A DNA stretch of 64,000 nt from assembly GCF_022827545.1 (NCBI RefSeq), contig NZ_CP094669.1:2260001-2324000 (forward strand). The letters run 5' to 3'. Shown one piece after another: positions 1-9,376 of the stretch. The number at the start of each line of letters is the position of its first letter. Positions within the stretch are counted from its first letter, which is position 1. The stretch comes from Hymenobacter tibetensis (GTDB lineage Bacteria; Bacteroidota; Bacteroidia; Cytophagales; Hymenobacteraceae). The notes under the pieces were generated by a model. That model ran no database searches. It worked only from the letters and a program-made list of their open reading frames with translations, and had not been told where the DNA came from. Both the position numbers and the translations under genes were made by a program.

Positions 1-2831
1 TTGGCGCGCAGAAACTTCAACGCCTCCGTCAGCGCTTCTACATCAAGCAGCTCTAAATTACGCAAGTCGGTTTTCAGATAGGCGTAGGTGTTGTCGAGGT
101 CGGGCAGAAAGGCCTCGTTGAGGTCGGTGTGCAGGTCGGCTTCGCAGCGCATAGTACCCCGGATGTTGTCGGGGCGTAGCACGTCGAAGCGCAACGCTTC
201 CGCCAACCGGAACAAAGCAGGCAGCTCCACCTCTTGAAGGCGTACTTGGGCTCGTAGCGGATGATGCGCAGCGCCTGCATCAGTTTGCATCCGTCCCTGC
301 AAAGAGATGGAGCCGCCAAACGCCCGTAGCGTACAGCTCTCTAGCCGTGCTGCGCCTGGTTCAAGGCGGCTTATCAGGCGAAAATCGTTGCCTCGCAGTA
401 CAGCATACTGCACTCGGTCGGCGGAAACGCGAATCCGGGCTGTAACCGTGCCATCCAGAAAAGGAGAGGAAGACCGAAGGCGAGCGGCACTAGCCAACTG
501 GTTCTGCGGCGCAGGCGGAGTTAGGGCCGCCAAGAGCCGAAGCAGGCGCTGCACATCAAGGGTCCCGTAGCGCAAGTTCACGTCGGCGTGGGCGGCCGCC
601 AGTTGACCGGCATCGAGCCGGGCGTTGGCGCTTACGCGGCCCGCTCCGCCGGCGCTGGTACTGAAATTCAGGTACGGAATCCGGAAGGCAGTGCCCGTTT
701 TGTTTATGCGAAGGTGTAGGTTGGTTAAGTTTTCGCCGGCGGGCAAGCGCAGAGTTCCAATGCTGGCTACTACCTGGCCGTTGGCGCTCAACAACACTTC
801 CCGCAGGCTAGGGTCGGCGGTGAACGACGTGGGGGAGGAAGGACGTTGCGGCGAACGGTCGAGCAGAGCCAACACACGGCGGTATTGCATGGTGTTGAAC
901 CGCAAGGACAGCTGTACAGACACGGGCTGAGTTTGCAGCGTGTCGGTGGGCCAACTGACGGCTCCTTTCACGGAGCCGCCCCACACCCGGGTTTGCAGCT
1001 GTGTAAGTTGCACCTGGCGCCCATTGTGGCGTACGGTGGCCGCCAGGTCGTGCAGCGTATCGGCTCGCAATACCAACCGACCGCACCACAGCTTGATATT
1101 AAGGTGCAAGCCCGGTGGCAGCAGGTTCATGGCTCGGGCTGCTAGCTCCTGGCGCTGCGGCCGACTGCGGCGCTTCTCCCGAGGCAAGCGCGTAGCCCGG
1201 CCAGTCGGCGGGGCCAACAAGCGGCGGAGCTGGTCTAAGCGCAACTCGTCCACTGTAAAGCGCCCCGTGACAGTGGTAACCGGATGCTGGCCATTGAAGT
1301 ACGACAGTAAATATGTGGTGGTGGCATTAGCCCGCACATTCATGCCGTTCAGGCGCCCCGATAGGTTTTCCAGCAGCCAAGAGCTGTCGCGGAGGCCCAG
1401 GCGTACGTTCAGCCCCGATACGGTAGCGTCGCGGCTTGGAACCCGAAAGGAGGCATCTTCCAAGGTAATAGTGCCCCGTACCCGTAAGGGTGGCAAGGCG
1501 CTGGCTGCTGTGCGGGCCACCCGATTGCCGGGAAGAGTGGTGAGCTCTTGTAACGGACCATTGAGGTGCAGATCCAGCGCCGCGTTGCCGTTGCGAGCCT
1601 GCCACAAGCCCGGAGCCACCACCGCCGACAAGGTTTGTAGTTCTGTTCGCCCACGTACTCGCCCCCCAAGAAACGGCCGCGTAAAGTCACGAACCGTAAG
1701 AGCCGCATCCAGCTCGCCAGCCGACGAATACAGGCGGCATTGGCTGAAGGTGAGGGAGGTGGTGCGAGACGAATGGTCGGAGCCATTGTCGAAGATGCCG
1801 CGTGCATCCCACCGCCGGATGCGCCGCAATGAATCGGCCCACCGCAGCTGCGCGTTCTGTAGCTGAAACTGTAGAATGGTGCGCGGCCGGGTCGTAGGGC
1901 CACTGAACCCCTTGATGGTGTACCAGATACGAGCGTGGCTAGGGCTTTTGGCGCCCGCCAAAAACCGGTGCAGGCCGCTCGGCAGAGCCACCCGCAGTAC
2001 TTCCAGCAGTGGCTGCGAGCCTACCATGCGCAAATCGAGGCGGGTACCGCGGGGCTGGCCTGGTGGCGGAGCTTGGTGCGTACCTCTAATAAGAACGGTG
2101 TCGCCGTTGAGCGTGGCTAAGGTGCGCAGGAAGGTGCCTTTGCGTTCCTCGAAGTTGTATTGGTAGCCAACCCACGCGCGCACAGGCTCACGCTCAAACA
2201 AGTTGCCCCGTCCGCTACGCAGATACACCAGTTCGCCGTGCAAAGCGCCTCGTACCTGCGCAACACCTTCCCGGCCTTTGACGTGCAAATGAGCCCGGCG
2301 TACAAACGCTTCAAAACCGCTTTTCTGCAAGTCGTTGCGGTCCGCAACACGAAAGTTGACGAGCAGCAGAGAATCTAAATCAAAATCGGGCGGGATGGTA
2401 GCGCGTTGGCGGCGTGCTCCTTTGCCGTGCAAACCCCAGTCGGTGCCTTGCGAGTCGGTAAACTGACGAAACTCTGTATCGAACAGGGTCAGGTGATGCA
2501 CGTGTACGTTTCCGCGTAGCAACTTGCTGAGTGCAAGCCGGGCTTCGGCTCGGCCAATGCGCAACACCGGTACGGCTCCACGAGCCGTGGTATCGGTAAG
2601 ATGGAAATGATGGACGGAGACAGTGAAATCTGGAAAGTCGCGCAAGGCCGAGAATTCCACCTCGAACGGAGCCAACACCAAATCGGAGTTGCGGGCCATC
2701 CGTTCCCTAACCAATGCTTCCACCTGCCGCCGGCCCCAATTGGAACCCAGCAACCCAGCCACACCCAACACCACTACTACCATTCCCAACAACGAAAAGC
2801 CCAGTAACTGGCGGAAAGTAGGGCGTTTCAT
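1..2831 (-). CDS. AsmA-family protein, 3' end beyond window
   Basis: One uninterrupted reverse frame runs from the ATG at 2831 to the left edge (943 codons, no stop), so the C-terminus lies outside the window. Residues 1-30 contain a single hydrophobic segment (LLGFSLLGMVVVVLGVAGLL), followed by a long beta-rich periplasmic part with repeated short strand patterns such as 'LRVRGTITLEDASFRVPSR'. This architecture, an N-terminal anchor plus a very long repetitive beta-groove, is that of AsmA/TamB-like proteins, thought to act in outer-membrane assembly or lipid transport between membranes. The gene is divergent from the small gene at 3042. Family assignment is by architecture rather than a diagnostic residue; exact subfamily is unknown. 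Confidence 0.75.
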   Translation of the reverse strand, partial: MKRPTFRQLLGFSLLGMVVVVLGVAGLLGSNWGRRQVEALVRERMARNSDLVLAPFEVEFSALRDFPDFTVSVHHFHLTDTTARGAVPVLRIGRAEARLALSKLLRGNVHVHHLTLFDTEFRQFTDSQGTDWGLHGKGARRQRATIPPDFDLDSLLLVNFRVADRNDLQKSGFEAFVRRAHLHVKGREGVAQVRGALHGELVYLRSGRGNLFEREPVRAWVGYQYNFEERKGTFLRTLATLNGDTVLIRGTHQAPPPGQPRGTRLDLRMVGSQPLLEVLRVALPSGLHRFLAGAKSPSHARIWYTIKGFSGPTTRPRTILQFQLQNAQLRWADSLRRIRRWDARGIFDNGSDHSSRTTSLTFSQCRLYSSAGELDAALTVRDFTRPFLGGRVRGRTELQTLSAVVAPGLWQARNGNAALDLHLNGPLQELTTLPGNRVARTAASALPPLRVRGTITLEDASFRVPSRDATVSGLNVRLGLRDSSWLLENLSGRLNGMNVRANATTTYLLSYFNGQHPVTTVTGRFTVDELRLDQLRRLLAPPTGRATRLPREKRRSRPQRQELAARAMNLLPPGLHLNIKLWCGRLVLRADTLHDLAATVRHNGRQVQLTQLQTRVWGGSVKGAVSWPTDTLQTQPVSVQLSLRFNTMQYRRVLALLDRSPQRPSSPTSFTADPSLREVLLSANGQVVASIGTLRLPAGENLTNLHLRINKTGTAFRIPYLNFSTSAGGAGRVSANARLDAGQLAAAHADVNLRYGTLDVQRLLRLLAALTPPAPQNQLASAARLRSSSPFLDGTVTARIRVSADRVQYAVLRGNDFRLISRLEPGAARLESCTLRAFGGSISLQGRMQTDAGAAHHPLRAQVRLQEVELPALFRLAEALRFDVLRPDNIRGTMRCEADLHTDLNEAFLPDLDNTYAYLKTDLRNLELLDVEALTEALKFLRA

Positions 2832-3002
2832 AAAGGAAATGGGCGCAGTAGCAACGGCATGAGAAGGAAGGTGTTGAGGCTTCTACGCAGAAACTACTGT
2901 TGGGGTGAGTTCATCAAGAAAGCACCACCACCAGCATAAGTGCGCAGACCGAGAAGGAGCTATCTTATCAGAAATATTATTTAGACAAATTATAAATAAT
3001 GA

Positions 3003-3010
3003 TACTTTTG
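3003..3010 (+). promoter_or_regulatory. Bacteroidota -7 promoter element
   Basis: TACTTTTG matches the Bacteroidota -7 consensus TAnnTTTG, 31 nt before the ATG of the small gene at 3042. No clear -33 TTTG is present at the expected spacing. Confidence 0.5.
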
Positions 3011-3041
3011 GGGCTAGTTATCATCCGTAACTGAACTATCC

Positions 3042-3365
3042 ATGGCTCAATTCTTTCATCATAACGAGTTCGGCTACTGTGCCCGTTGTCCGCGCACTTG
3101 CCATTTGCATGTTTGTTTCGGCAACGTAGCTCTAGCAGCTACCACCACCGAATTCACGGATTTCCGTCGCGTTGTGGCTGATACGTGGCAACACCACTGC
3201 CTGCGTACCACCGACCCCGAATGCCGCTGTATTGCCTTGCGTACCCCAGCCCCGCACTTGGCGCTGGTGTTTTCCCTCGTGGAGCTAACCCAGCTGCGCG
3301 ACATCCTCGAAAATACAGCCCTCTTGCTGGAAGTAGAGCAGTTGCTTGCTCCCAAAGCAGAGTAG
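3042..3365 (+). CDS. small conserved-type protein with CxxC motif
   Basis: A 107-residue cytoplasmic protein, no signal peptide or membrane segment. Near the N-terminus it has a Cys pair (CARC, then C-H-L-H-V-C) and FGNVAL, followed by two more Cys residues (HHC, ECRC), suggesting a metal site or redox-active protein. The overall pattern resembles a small Bacteroidota-restricted family of unknown function (possibly DUF6686, recalled from memory, uncertain). It has a promoter match upstream and a strong terminator just downstream, so it is probably monocistronic. I cannot assign a function. Confidence 0.6.
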   Translation: MAQFFHHNEFGYCARCPRTCHLHVCFGNVALAATTTEFTDFRRVVADTWQHHCLRTTDPECRCIALRTPAPHLALVFSLVELTQLRDILENTALLLEVEQLLAPKAE

Positions 3366-3421
3366 AGGCCCAACAGAGCCCAAACGGTTTGGGTGATTGT
3401 ATAAGTACCTGGAGTTGTAAG

Positions 3422-3463
3422 CACAAAAAAGGCCGCTACTGGGTGAGTAGCGGCCTTTTTGTG
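3422..3463. terminator. bidirectional terminator
   Basis: Inverted repeat with arms reading AAAAAAGGCCGCTACT and AGTAGCGGCCTTTTT around a short GGGTG loop. It has A/U tracts on both sides and lies between two convergent genes, the small 3042 gene and guaA. Confidence 0.85.
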
Positions 3464-3499
3464 CAGTAAGAATCAAGTGTCAGCAGGCAGCAACGTGGC

Positions 3500-5032
3500 T
3501 TATTCCCACTCGATGGTAGCCGGCGGCTTCGAGCTGATGTCATACACCACGCGGTTGATGCCGCGTACTTGGTTGATGATTTTGTTGCTGATTTCCGCCA
3601 GAAACTCATAGGGTAGGTGAGCCCAGTCGGCAGTCATGCCATCCACGCTAGTGACGGCGCGAAGGGCTACCACCTGCTCATAGGTGCGCTCGTCGCCCAT
3701 TACTCCCACACTTTGGATGGGGAGCAGCATGACACCGGCCTGCCAAGTTTGGTCGTAGAGGTTATGGGCTTTCAGGCCATTAATGAAAATGGCATCGGCC
3801 CGCTGGAGCAGGTCCACTTTCGCGGGCGTAATGTCGCCGAGGATGCGAATGCCCAACCCTGGGCCGGGGAACGGGTGACGATGCAAGATGTTGGTTGGCA
3901 GCCCTAGGGTGTGGCCTACTTCGCGCACTTCATCTTTAAACAACGCCCGCAGCGGCTCCACAATCCGCAGGTTCATCTTCTCAGGCAGTCCGCCCACATT
4001 GTGGTGGCTCTTGATGGTCACAGCTGGTCCTTTCACTGAAACCGACTCAATAACGTCGGGATAGATGGTGCCTTGAGCCAGCCAGCGCGCTCCTTCCACT
4101 TTTTGGGCTTCGCGGTCGAATACCTCGATGAAGGTGCGGCCAATAGCTTTGCGCTTCAGCTCTGGGTCAGTAAGGCCCGCCAAGGCCGCGTAGAACTCGG
4201 CGGAGGCATCCACCCCGCGTACGTTCAACCCCAAGTCTTTGTAGGAGTGAAGCACGTCTTCGTACTCGTCTTTGCGCAGCAGGCCGTTGTTGACGAAAAT
4301 GCCGTGCAGCCGGCTCCCAACGGCGCGGTGCAACAGCAAGGCCGCCACGCTGGAGTCTACCCCGCCGGAAAGGCCCAGGATAACTTGGTCTTGCTCGCCA
4401 ATAGTGCGCTGCAGCGTACCCACCATGGCATCCACAAAGTGCTCTGGTGTCCAGCTTTGGTCGAGGCCACAGATGTTCACTACAAAGTTTTGGAGCAAGG
4501 TCTTGCCGTCGGTGCTGTGCGTAACTTCCGGATGAAACTGAATGCCGTAAGTGGGTTGGCCGTCAATGTGGAAGGCAGCTACCTCCACTTCGGGCGTGCT
4601 GGCAATGCTGGTAAAGCCCGCGGGCAAGTGCTTGATGGTGTCGCCGTGCGACATCCATACCTGCGACTCGGTGGGTACCCCGTGCAGCAATGGGCTTTCG
4701 TGGTTGACGCGGGCTAGGCGGGCTCGGCCGTACTCGCGAATGGTAGCCGGCATCACTTCGCCGCCTTGCTGGTGGGCTAGCAGCTGCGCACCGTAGCAGA
4801 CGCCTAGCACTGGCACCTGGCCCAAGTACCGCGAGAGGTCCGGGTTAGGCGATTCAGCATCGCGTACGGAGCAGGGAGAGCCAGAAAGCACAACGCCCCG
4901 GATATCCTCAGTGAGGTCCGGGGCGTGCGTATACGGGTGGATTTCGCAGTAAACATTCAACTCCCGGATGCGCCGGGCTATGAGCTGTGTGTACTGCGAC
5001 CCAAAGTCGAGAATCAGAATCTGTTGAGGCAT
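3500..5032 (-). CDS. guaA: GMP synthase (glutamine-hydrolysing)
   Basis: Converts XMP to GMP using ATP and glutamine, the last step of guanine nucleotide synthesis in the cytoplasm. The 510-residue length is standard. Residues 1-190 are the class I glutamine amidotransferase domain ([17 protein letters not shown] at the start, nucleophile in GVCYGAQ at Cys79). The middle carries the ATP-pyrophosphatase P-loop SGGVDSS, and the C-terminus ends PPATIEWE as in the family dimerisation domain. The start at 5032 is chosen because family homology begins at MPQQILIL; an upstream in-frame extension of 14 codons has no homology. A consensus promoter sits only 4 nt upstream, so the message may be leaderless. 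Confidence 0.97.
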   Translation of the reverse strand: MPQQILILDFGSQYTQLIARRIRELNVYCEIHPYTHAPDLTEDIRGVVLSGSPCSVRDAESPNPDLSRYLGQVPVLGVCYGAQLLAHQQGGEVMPATIREYGRARLARVNHESPLLHGVPTESQVWMSHGDTIKHLPAGFTSIASTPEVEVAAFHIDGQPTYGIQFHPEVTHSTDGKTLLQNFVVNICGLDQSWTPEHFVDAMVGTLQRTIGEQDQVILGLSGGVDSSVAALLLHRAVGSRLHGIFVNNGLLRKDEYEDVLHSYKDLGLNVRGVDASAEFYAALAGLTDPELKRKAIGRTFIEVFDREAQKVEGARWLAQGTIYPDVIESVSVKGPAVTIKSHHNVGGLPEKMNLRIVEPLRALFKDEVREVGHTLGLPTNILHRHPFPGPGLGIRILGDITPAKVDLLQRADAIFINGLKAHNLYDQTWQAGVMLLPIQSVGVMGDERTYEQVVALRAVTSVDGMTADWAHLPYEFLAEISNKIINQVRGINRVVYDISSKPPATIEWE

Positions 5033-5035
5033 AAG

Positions 5036-5066
5036 CAAAGGTAAGCAGGGACAGGGGGAGCACAAA
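5036..5066 (-). promoter_or_regulatory. consensus promoter of guaA
   Basis: On the minus strand TTTG (5066-5063), 19 nt, then TACCTTTG (5043-5036), a full match to the Bacteroidota sigma-A consensus. The last G of the -7 element is 4 nt from the guaA ATG, so transcription should start at or within the start codon. Confidence 0.7.
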
Positions 5067-5278
5067 ATTCCCACGCCCAGCTATCGTTATTCCCTACTTG
5101 TACAAGGAATAATATAATCAAAGTGCAATGAAATAGTATTAGTTAAAAAATAAATTGTCTTATACATTGATATTATGAATATAGTATATATACTTGCATC
5201 ATCAACCAGCAGACTGCAACCTGCTAGAGTTGAGATGTCGCTCCTCCCTACCGTTCTCTTTTTCCCACACCTGTTTGT

Positions 5279-5806
5279 ATGAAGCCATTTGTACACGTAT
5301 TGTTCGGTATGACAAGCCTTCTCTTGTCAACTGCTGCTGTCGCTCAGAATGCCAGCAACGCAGTAGCTAAAACCCGCGCACTACCTAAGTCGGTAGTTGC
5401 TATGAATGCCCCCATAACGGTTAACCAAGCAGTTGCTGCACCGCTTCCTGCCACTCAAGCAACAGCTTCAGCAGAAGCTGCAGAGCCCGCAGAATCCGCA
5501 GAGGCTAAGTATTTCAAAGGAACGGTTGTCGACGAGTTGGGCGAGCCATTGGCGGGAGTTGTGGTATCGGTTGTGACCGGCAAAGACCACTTCAGCGTTA
5601 CCACTACCACCAACGCCGAAGGCGAGTATCTGCTGCAAACAAATGTTTTGTCGCCTCTCTTGCTAGTAAGCTATGCCGGCTACGAAGAGATTCAGCAGCG
5701 CGCCACCTATGCAAAGCCACTTACCTTCCAGTTGGAGTCCATTGAAAATTACGACCGGCAACTAAAGAAAAGAGTGAAGTCGGCCGAAAAAGCCTGGCAT
5801 AAATAG
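5279..5806 (+). CDS. secreted carboxypeptidase-regulatory-like domain protein
   Basis: A 175-residue exported protein. Residues 1-22 form a signal peptide ending in AVAQ. A low-complexity Ala/Glu/Pro linker follows to about residue 80, then a CarboxypepD_reg-like beta-sandwich (KGTVVDELGEPLAGVVVSV ... TNAEGEYLL ... VSYAGYEE). This is the domain found at the N-terminus of SusC-type TonB receptors, here as a stand-alone protein. The basic C-terminal tail ends KAWHK. The region upstream (5075-5278) is AT-rich, with a near-consensus -7 element TATACTTG at 5189-5196. Role unknown; probably envelope-associated. Confidence 0.8.
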   Translation: MKPFVHVLFGMTSLLLSTAAVAQNASNAVAKTRALPKSVVAMNAPITVNQAVAAPLPATQATASAEAAEPAESAEAKYFKGTVVDELGEPLAGVVVSVVTGKDHFSVTTTTNAEGEYLLQTNVLSPLLLVSYAGYEEIQQRATYAKPLTFQLESIENYDRQLKKRVKSAEKAWHK

Positions 5807-6189
5807 CGGACCCAGCCCCTGCGGACTCTGACGTGAGGCCACGCGTTACGGGGCTGTCATCGAAAGCCTGCTAGTGAAAACTCTGGCTTCCTTTCCCCTG
5901 ATATGACTGTTCAGCTTACAGCTTGTTCATGGTTCCTAAACCGTATTGGTCTTGCTTCAAGCGCCCCTTCACCGGCTAGCACGTAACGTCTCTCCCGGAC
6001 TACAGCGTTAACCGCCGAAGGGGCGCTTCGCGTTTAGCGAGCAGGCAGCCAATCCACGCAGTTTTTCAGGCGCGCTAGAAAAAGTATAGGAAAGGAAGGC
6101 GCTGATTTTCTGACGATAGGCGCTCAGAAAGATAAAAAACACGCGAGGCAAGCACTAATCCGCATAATTCCTTGCTATCTTTGCACCCG
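5807..6189. other. intergenic region with a large hairpin
   Basis: No gene seen. It contains a 12-bp perfect inverted repeat (AAGCGCCCCTTC at 5959-5970, GAAGGGGCGCTT at 6017-6028) separated by 46 nt. This could be a terminator-like structure after the secreted protein or a dispersed palindrome. The end of the stretch holds the SRP RNA promoter. Confidence 0.5.
6176..6183 (+). promoter_or_regulatory. SRP RNA promoter -7 element
   Basis: TATCTTTG matches TAnnTTTG exactly and lies 7 nt before the first paired base of the SRP RNA, which fits a start at 6190. Confidence 0.75.
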
Positions 6190-6277
6190 GCGAGTCAGAA
6201 CGACCAGCTCCTGTTGAACTCCCCCAGGACCGGAAGGTAGCAAGGGTAGACGGTTGAGCGGTGCGATTTTGGCTCGC
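6190..6277 (+). ncRNA. ffs: signal recognition particle RNA, small bacterial type
   Basis: The RNA scaffold of the signal recognition particle, partner of Ffh (encoded at 52367 in this window). It contains the conserved apical hairpin with the GGAA tetraloop (CAGGACCGGAAGGTAGCAAG, 6225-6244), including the asymmetric loop AGCA that binds the Ffh M domain. The terminal stem pairs GCGAGTCAGAA at the 5' end with TTTTGGCTCGC at the 3' end, with G-U pairs. A U-tract (6278-6285) terminates it. Short (4.5S-like) form without Alu domain. Confidence 0.93.
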
Positions 6278-6298
6278 TTTTTTTTGCCCTATACCCAA

Positions 6299-6383
6299 GG
6301 ATTAAGCCGGATTTATCGGACTACACGGATGCTGGCCGCACTAAAGCTCCGCATCTTGCCGTCCAATATATCCGGCTTAATCC
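6299..6383. repeat. long imperfect palindrome (85 nt)
   Basis: GGATTAAGCCGGAT at 6299-6312 pairs with ATCCGGCTTAATCC at 6370-6383, and the pairing extends to 21 of 23 positions. A nested GATGC/GCATC stem lies inside. It sits between the SRP RNA terminator and the transaldolase promoter. It could be a MITE/REP-like dispersed element or a structured RNA. No target duplication is obvious. Confidence 0.6.
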
Positions 6384-6394
6384 ATAATAGGTAG

Positions 6395-6402
6395 TAGCTT
6401 TG
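6395..6402 (+). promoter_or_regulatory. transaldolase promoter -7 element
   Basis: TAGCTTTG matches TAnnTTTG, 34 nt before the ATG at 6437. Confidence 0.55.
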
Positions 6403-6436
6403 AGCCTAGTTGTTTTTAACCGATTTCGCTTACTGC

Positions 6437-7093
6437 ATGAAATTTTTCATTGATACTGCCAACCTGAAGGACATTCAGGAAGCTGTGGAGCTAGGAGTGC
6501 TCGATGGCGTAACAACCAACCCTTCCTTGATGGCCAAAGAAGGCATCAAAGGCACCGACGCCGTAATGGCGCACTACAAGCAGATCTGCGAGCTAGTGGA
6601 TGGCGATGTATCGGCGGAGGTAATTGCCACTGACTATGCCGGTATCGTTCGGGAAGGGGAGGCGCTGGCAGAGTTGCACCCCAACATTGTGGTGAAAGTG
6701 CCCATGATTCGGGACGGTGTGAAAGCCATCCGGTATTTTTCCGACAAAGGCATCAAGACCAACTGCACCTTGATTTTCTCGGCTGGGCAAGCACTGCTGG
6801 CCGCCAAGGCCGGCGCCACGTATGTATCGCCTTTCGTGGGCCGTCTGGATGACATTGGAGCCGATGGCATGCAGCTGATTCAGCAAATCGTGGATATTTT
6901 TTCTAACTACGGCTACCCCACTCAGGTATTGGCCGCTTCAGTGCGTCATATACCGCACCTGATTCAGTGCGCCGAACTGGGTGCCGACGTGGTAACTTGT
7001 CCGCTTAACGTTATCACAGGATTGTTGCAGCATCCCCTCACAGACAAAGGTTTGGCCACGTTCCTTGCCGATCACGCCAAAGTGAACGGGTAA
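6437..7093 (+). CDS. fsa: transaldolase / fructose-6-phosphate aldolase family
   Basis: A 218-residue class I aldolase of the short transaldolase (TalC/FSA) group, transferring dihydroxyacetone units in the non-oxidative pentose phosphate pathway, cytoplasmic. Diagnostic stretches are [10 protein letters not shown] at the N-terminus, GVTTNPSLM, the Schiff-base lysine in VVKVPM (Lys87), [11 protein letters not shown] and SPFVGRLDD. Start at 6437 because homology begins at MKFFIDTA; the nine codons upstream in frame have no family match. TalC-type transaldolases and fructose-6-phosphate aldolases are hard to separate from sequence alone; in Bacteroidota this subgroup usually acts as transaldolase. 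Confidence 0.92.
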   Translation: MKFFIDTANLKDIQEAVELGVLDGVTTNPSLMAKEGIKGTDAVMAHYKQICELVDGDVSAEVIATDYAGIVREGEALAELHPNIVVKVPMIRDGVKAIRYFSDKGIKTNCTLIFSAGQALLAAKAGATYVSPFVGRLDDIGADGMQLIQQIVDIFSNYGYPTQVLAASVRHIPHLIQCAELGADVVTCPLNVITGLLQHPLTDKGLATFLADHAKVNG

Positions 7094-7222
7094 TTTCAAG
7101 TGAAACCAGGAGCAAGACGCTGCGGGATAGAAGCAACTGAAACAGGTGAGCATAGCACGTGTTATAGTAGCGCTACCTTGCGGCTTCCGGCTCCTGGTTT
7201 CTTAATTACTAACTCCTTCACT

Positions 7223-7426
7223 ATGTACATCATCAAAGTCAAAGGCAAGGCTAAGATTCCAGATTACATTCAGCTGCGCGACGAGGAGTTTGTGCTCATA
7301 GCCTATTTTCGCGCCGACCGTCCGCTCAAGGATTTGCACCGCTACGGCCTAGAAAACAAGGAAACCGCGCTGGCTGCCGTCATAGAAGGATTGGCCTTTG
7401 GTAAGCTGCAAAAGCTGGAAATCTAG
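7223..7426 (+). CDS. small conserved-type protein upstream of ftsE
   Basis: A 67-residue soluble protein beginning MYIIKVKGKAKIPDYIQLRD. Start chosen at the ATG at 7223, where the sequence becomes ordered; upstream codons look random. No membrane segment or motif. It lies 119 nt before ftsE on the same strand. I do not recognise a function. Confidence 0.65.
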   Translation: MYIIKVKGKAKIPDYIQLRDEEFVLIAYFRADRPLKDLHRYGLENKETALAAVIEGLAFGKLQKLEI

Positions 7427-7545
7427 AACCAGGGATTGGCTTAGGTAAGCCGAGAGATCATAGATGATTCTTCCGCAAACAACGTAAGGATTTCAACCTA
7501 GGCCCCATTAACCTGCCCTCAAGCCCAACAACCCAAAATTCACCT

Positions 7546-8244
7546 ATGTCCGTTATCGAGCTGCACGACGCTTACATTATGCAGGACGTGAATACCGTGC
7601 TGCAGAAAGTCACGTTCACGCTGGAAAAGGGGGAGTTTGCGTATCTGGTGGGCCGAACCGGGTCGGGCAAAAGCTCGCTGCTAAAAACCTTGTACGCCGA
7701 CCTGACGCTGGGCGCGGGTACTGGCTCTGTGGCTGGCTTTGCACTACCCAAAATCGAGAGCAGCGGCAAGGTGCCTTATCTGCGCCGGAAGCTGGGCATC
7801 ATCTTCCAGGATTTCCAGTTGCTCTTCGACCGAACCGTGGCCGAGAACTTGCTCTTCGTATTGAATGCTACGGGTTGGAGCGGCAAGGCCCGTAAACAGC
7901 AGCGGATTTCGGAGGTGCTCATGCGGGTCGGCTTAGCCAACGTTGCGAGCAAGATGCCTCATCAACTGTCGGGGGGCGAGCAGCAGCGCGTGGTTATTGC
8001 CCGCGCTTTGCTCAACGAGCCGATGCTGTTACTTGCTGATGAGCCCACCGGCAACCTGGACCCAGACGTAGCCGACAGTATTATGCGGCTGTTCGTGGAA
8101 ATCAACAATGCTGGTACAGCCGTGCTAATGGCCACGCACAACTACCAAATTATTCAGCAGTATCCAAAGCGGGTGCTGAAGTGCGAACAAGGGCAATTAA
8201 TGGATTCCGCAGTGGCAAAATTTGAGTTGAAAAGAGAAAATTAA
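7546..8244 (+). CDS. ftsE: cell division ATP-binding protein FtsE
   Basis: ABC-type ATPase of the FtsEX complex, which controls peptidoglycan hydrolases at the septum. 232 residues, typical length. Walker A GRTGSGKS (36-43), Q-loop in IIFQDFQLL, signature LSGGEQQR, Walker [11 protein letters not shown] with D-loop, and the H-loop His in MATHNY. The divided Q-loop sequence and short length fit FtsE better than LolD. The membrane partner FtsX is not adjacent, as is common in Bacteroidota. A GT2 gene follows after 131 nt. Confidence 0.85.
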   Translation: MSVIELHDAYIMQDVNTVLQKVTFTLEKGEFAYLVGRTGSGKSSLLKTLYADLTLGAGTGSVAGFALPKIESSGKVPYLRRKLGIIFQDFQLLFDRTVAENLLFVLNATGWSGKARKQQRISEVLMRVGLANVASKMPHQLSGGEQQRVVIARALLNEPMLLLADEPTGNLDPDVADSIMRLFVEINNAGTAVLMATHNYQIIQQYPKRVLKCEQGQLMDSAVAKFELKREN

Positions 8245-8375
8245 AGTCTGGCCCACAAAGTTGTTCAAGTAAGCTTAACGGAAGTATAATTGGCAACTGA
8301 TACCTTGTAGAGAGTACAACAGGCAACCGGTGCAGCGATGCGCATAGTTTCAACTTTCAACTCTCGATTCACCAC

Positions 8376-9281
8376 ATGACCGGTCTCTCCATCTTGATTC
8401 CGGTGTTCAACCGCAACGTTACGGCTTTGGTCCAGGCCTTGCTAGCTCAAGTACCGGACTGGGGCGGACCGGTGGAGATTCTTTTGTTTGACGATGCTTC
8501 TGCCAAAGAATTTCGGCAGCTAAACCGCCCGTTGGGCAAGCTAGCAGGGGTGCGTTATCAGCAACTGCCACGCAACGTGGGCCGGGCCGCCATCCGAAAC
8601 CAATTGGCCGCCGCCGCGCAGCATCCTTGGCTGTTACTGCTCGACAACAATATCTCGTTGCCCGACGCATCCTTTCTGGCCCGCTATTCTGACGCTGCTA
8701 GCCAGGACCAAGGGCTTGTGTTGGTAGGTGGCACTATATACACTCCTGCGCCACCTGCAGATCCGGCTTGTTTGCTGCGCTGGCACTACGGAAACCACCG
8801 TGAGGCCCGGCCCGCGCCTGTGCGGCAGCAAAAAGCATACGCGCAGTTTACGCTCAAAAACGTGCTGGTATGGGCCGACATCTTTCGCAAAATCGGGCTG
8901 GACGAAAGCTTGACCCGCTACGGTCACGAGGACACTAAATTTGGCTGGCAACTGCGCGAAGCAGGCATACCCATTCATCACTTGCCTAATCCGGTGCTAC
9001 ATGATGGGCTGGAGCCGGCCGCTGAGTTTTTGGAAAAAACGCACGAGGCTGTGCGCAATTTAGCGCTGCTCTATCGCGCCGAAGGGCTAGGCAGCGACAC
9101 CAAGCTACTGAAAGCGGCATTGCAACTGCACCGCTGGGGCCTGGGTGAAGCAGTTCGGGTGGCATTCCAGCTGCGGCAAGATCAGGTGCGCCGCAATCTG
9201 CTATCCGTCACTCCCAGCTTGCGCCAGCTTGATGCGCTAAAGCTATACTGGATGCTGACAGAGCTGGGCAAGCAGGCGTAA
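8376..9281 (+). CDS. glycosyltransferase family 2
   Basis: A 301-residue GT-A fold transferase, probably acting on cell-surface glycans from the cytoplasm. It begins with SILIPVFNRN, followed by the nucleotide-sugar binding LLFDDAS. The metal-binding site reads LLDNNISLPD (DNN instead of DxD). The C-terminal acceptor motif YGHEDTKFGWQLREAG resembles the chondroitin-polymerase-type ED motif. No membrane segment. It follows ftsE without an obvious terminator, so it may be cotranscribed. Sugar specificity unknown. Confidence 0.85.
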   Translation: MTGLSILIPVFNRNVTALVQALLAQVPDWGGPVEILLFDDASAKEFRQLNRPLGKLAGVRYQQLPRNVGRAAIRNQLAAAAQHPWLLLLDNNISLPDASFLARYSDAASQDQGLVLVGGTIYTPAPPADPACLLRWHYGNHREARPAPVRQQKAYAQFTLKNVLVWADIFRKIGLDESLTRYGHEDTKFGWQLREAGIPIHHLPNPVLHDGLEPAAEFLEKTHEAVRNLALLYRAEGLGSDTKLLKAALQLHRWGLGEAVRVAFQLRQDQVRRNLLSVTPSLRQLDALKLYWMLTELGKQA

Positions 9282-9376
9282 TACGCTGCCACTACTGGGG
9301 GCTACCACAAAAAACCAACTCCTGGCATTGTGCACCAGAATCGGTGTGGAAAGCACGGGCGGGTGCAGATGTTGAG

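Noticed and set aside
940..1866. 308-codon forward ORF
   Set aside because: It lies antisense to the long AsmA-like frame, which shows a signal anchor and repetitive beta pattern; the forward translation is Arg/Ser-rich and random.
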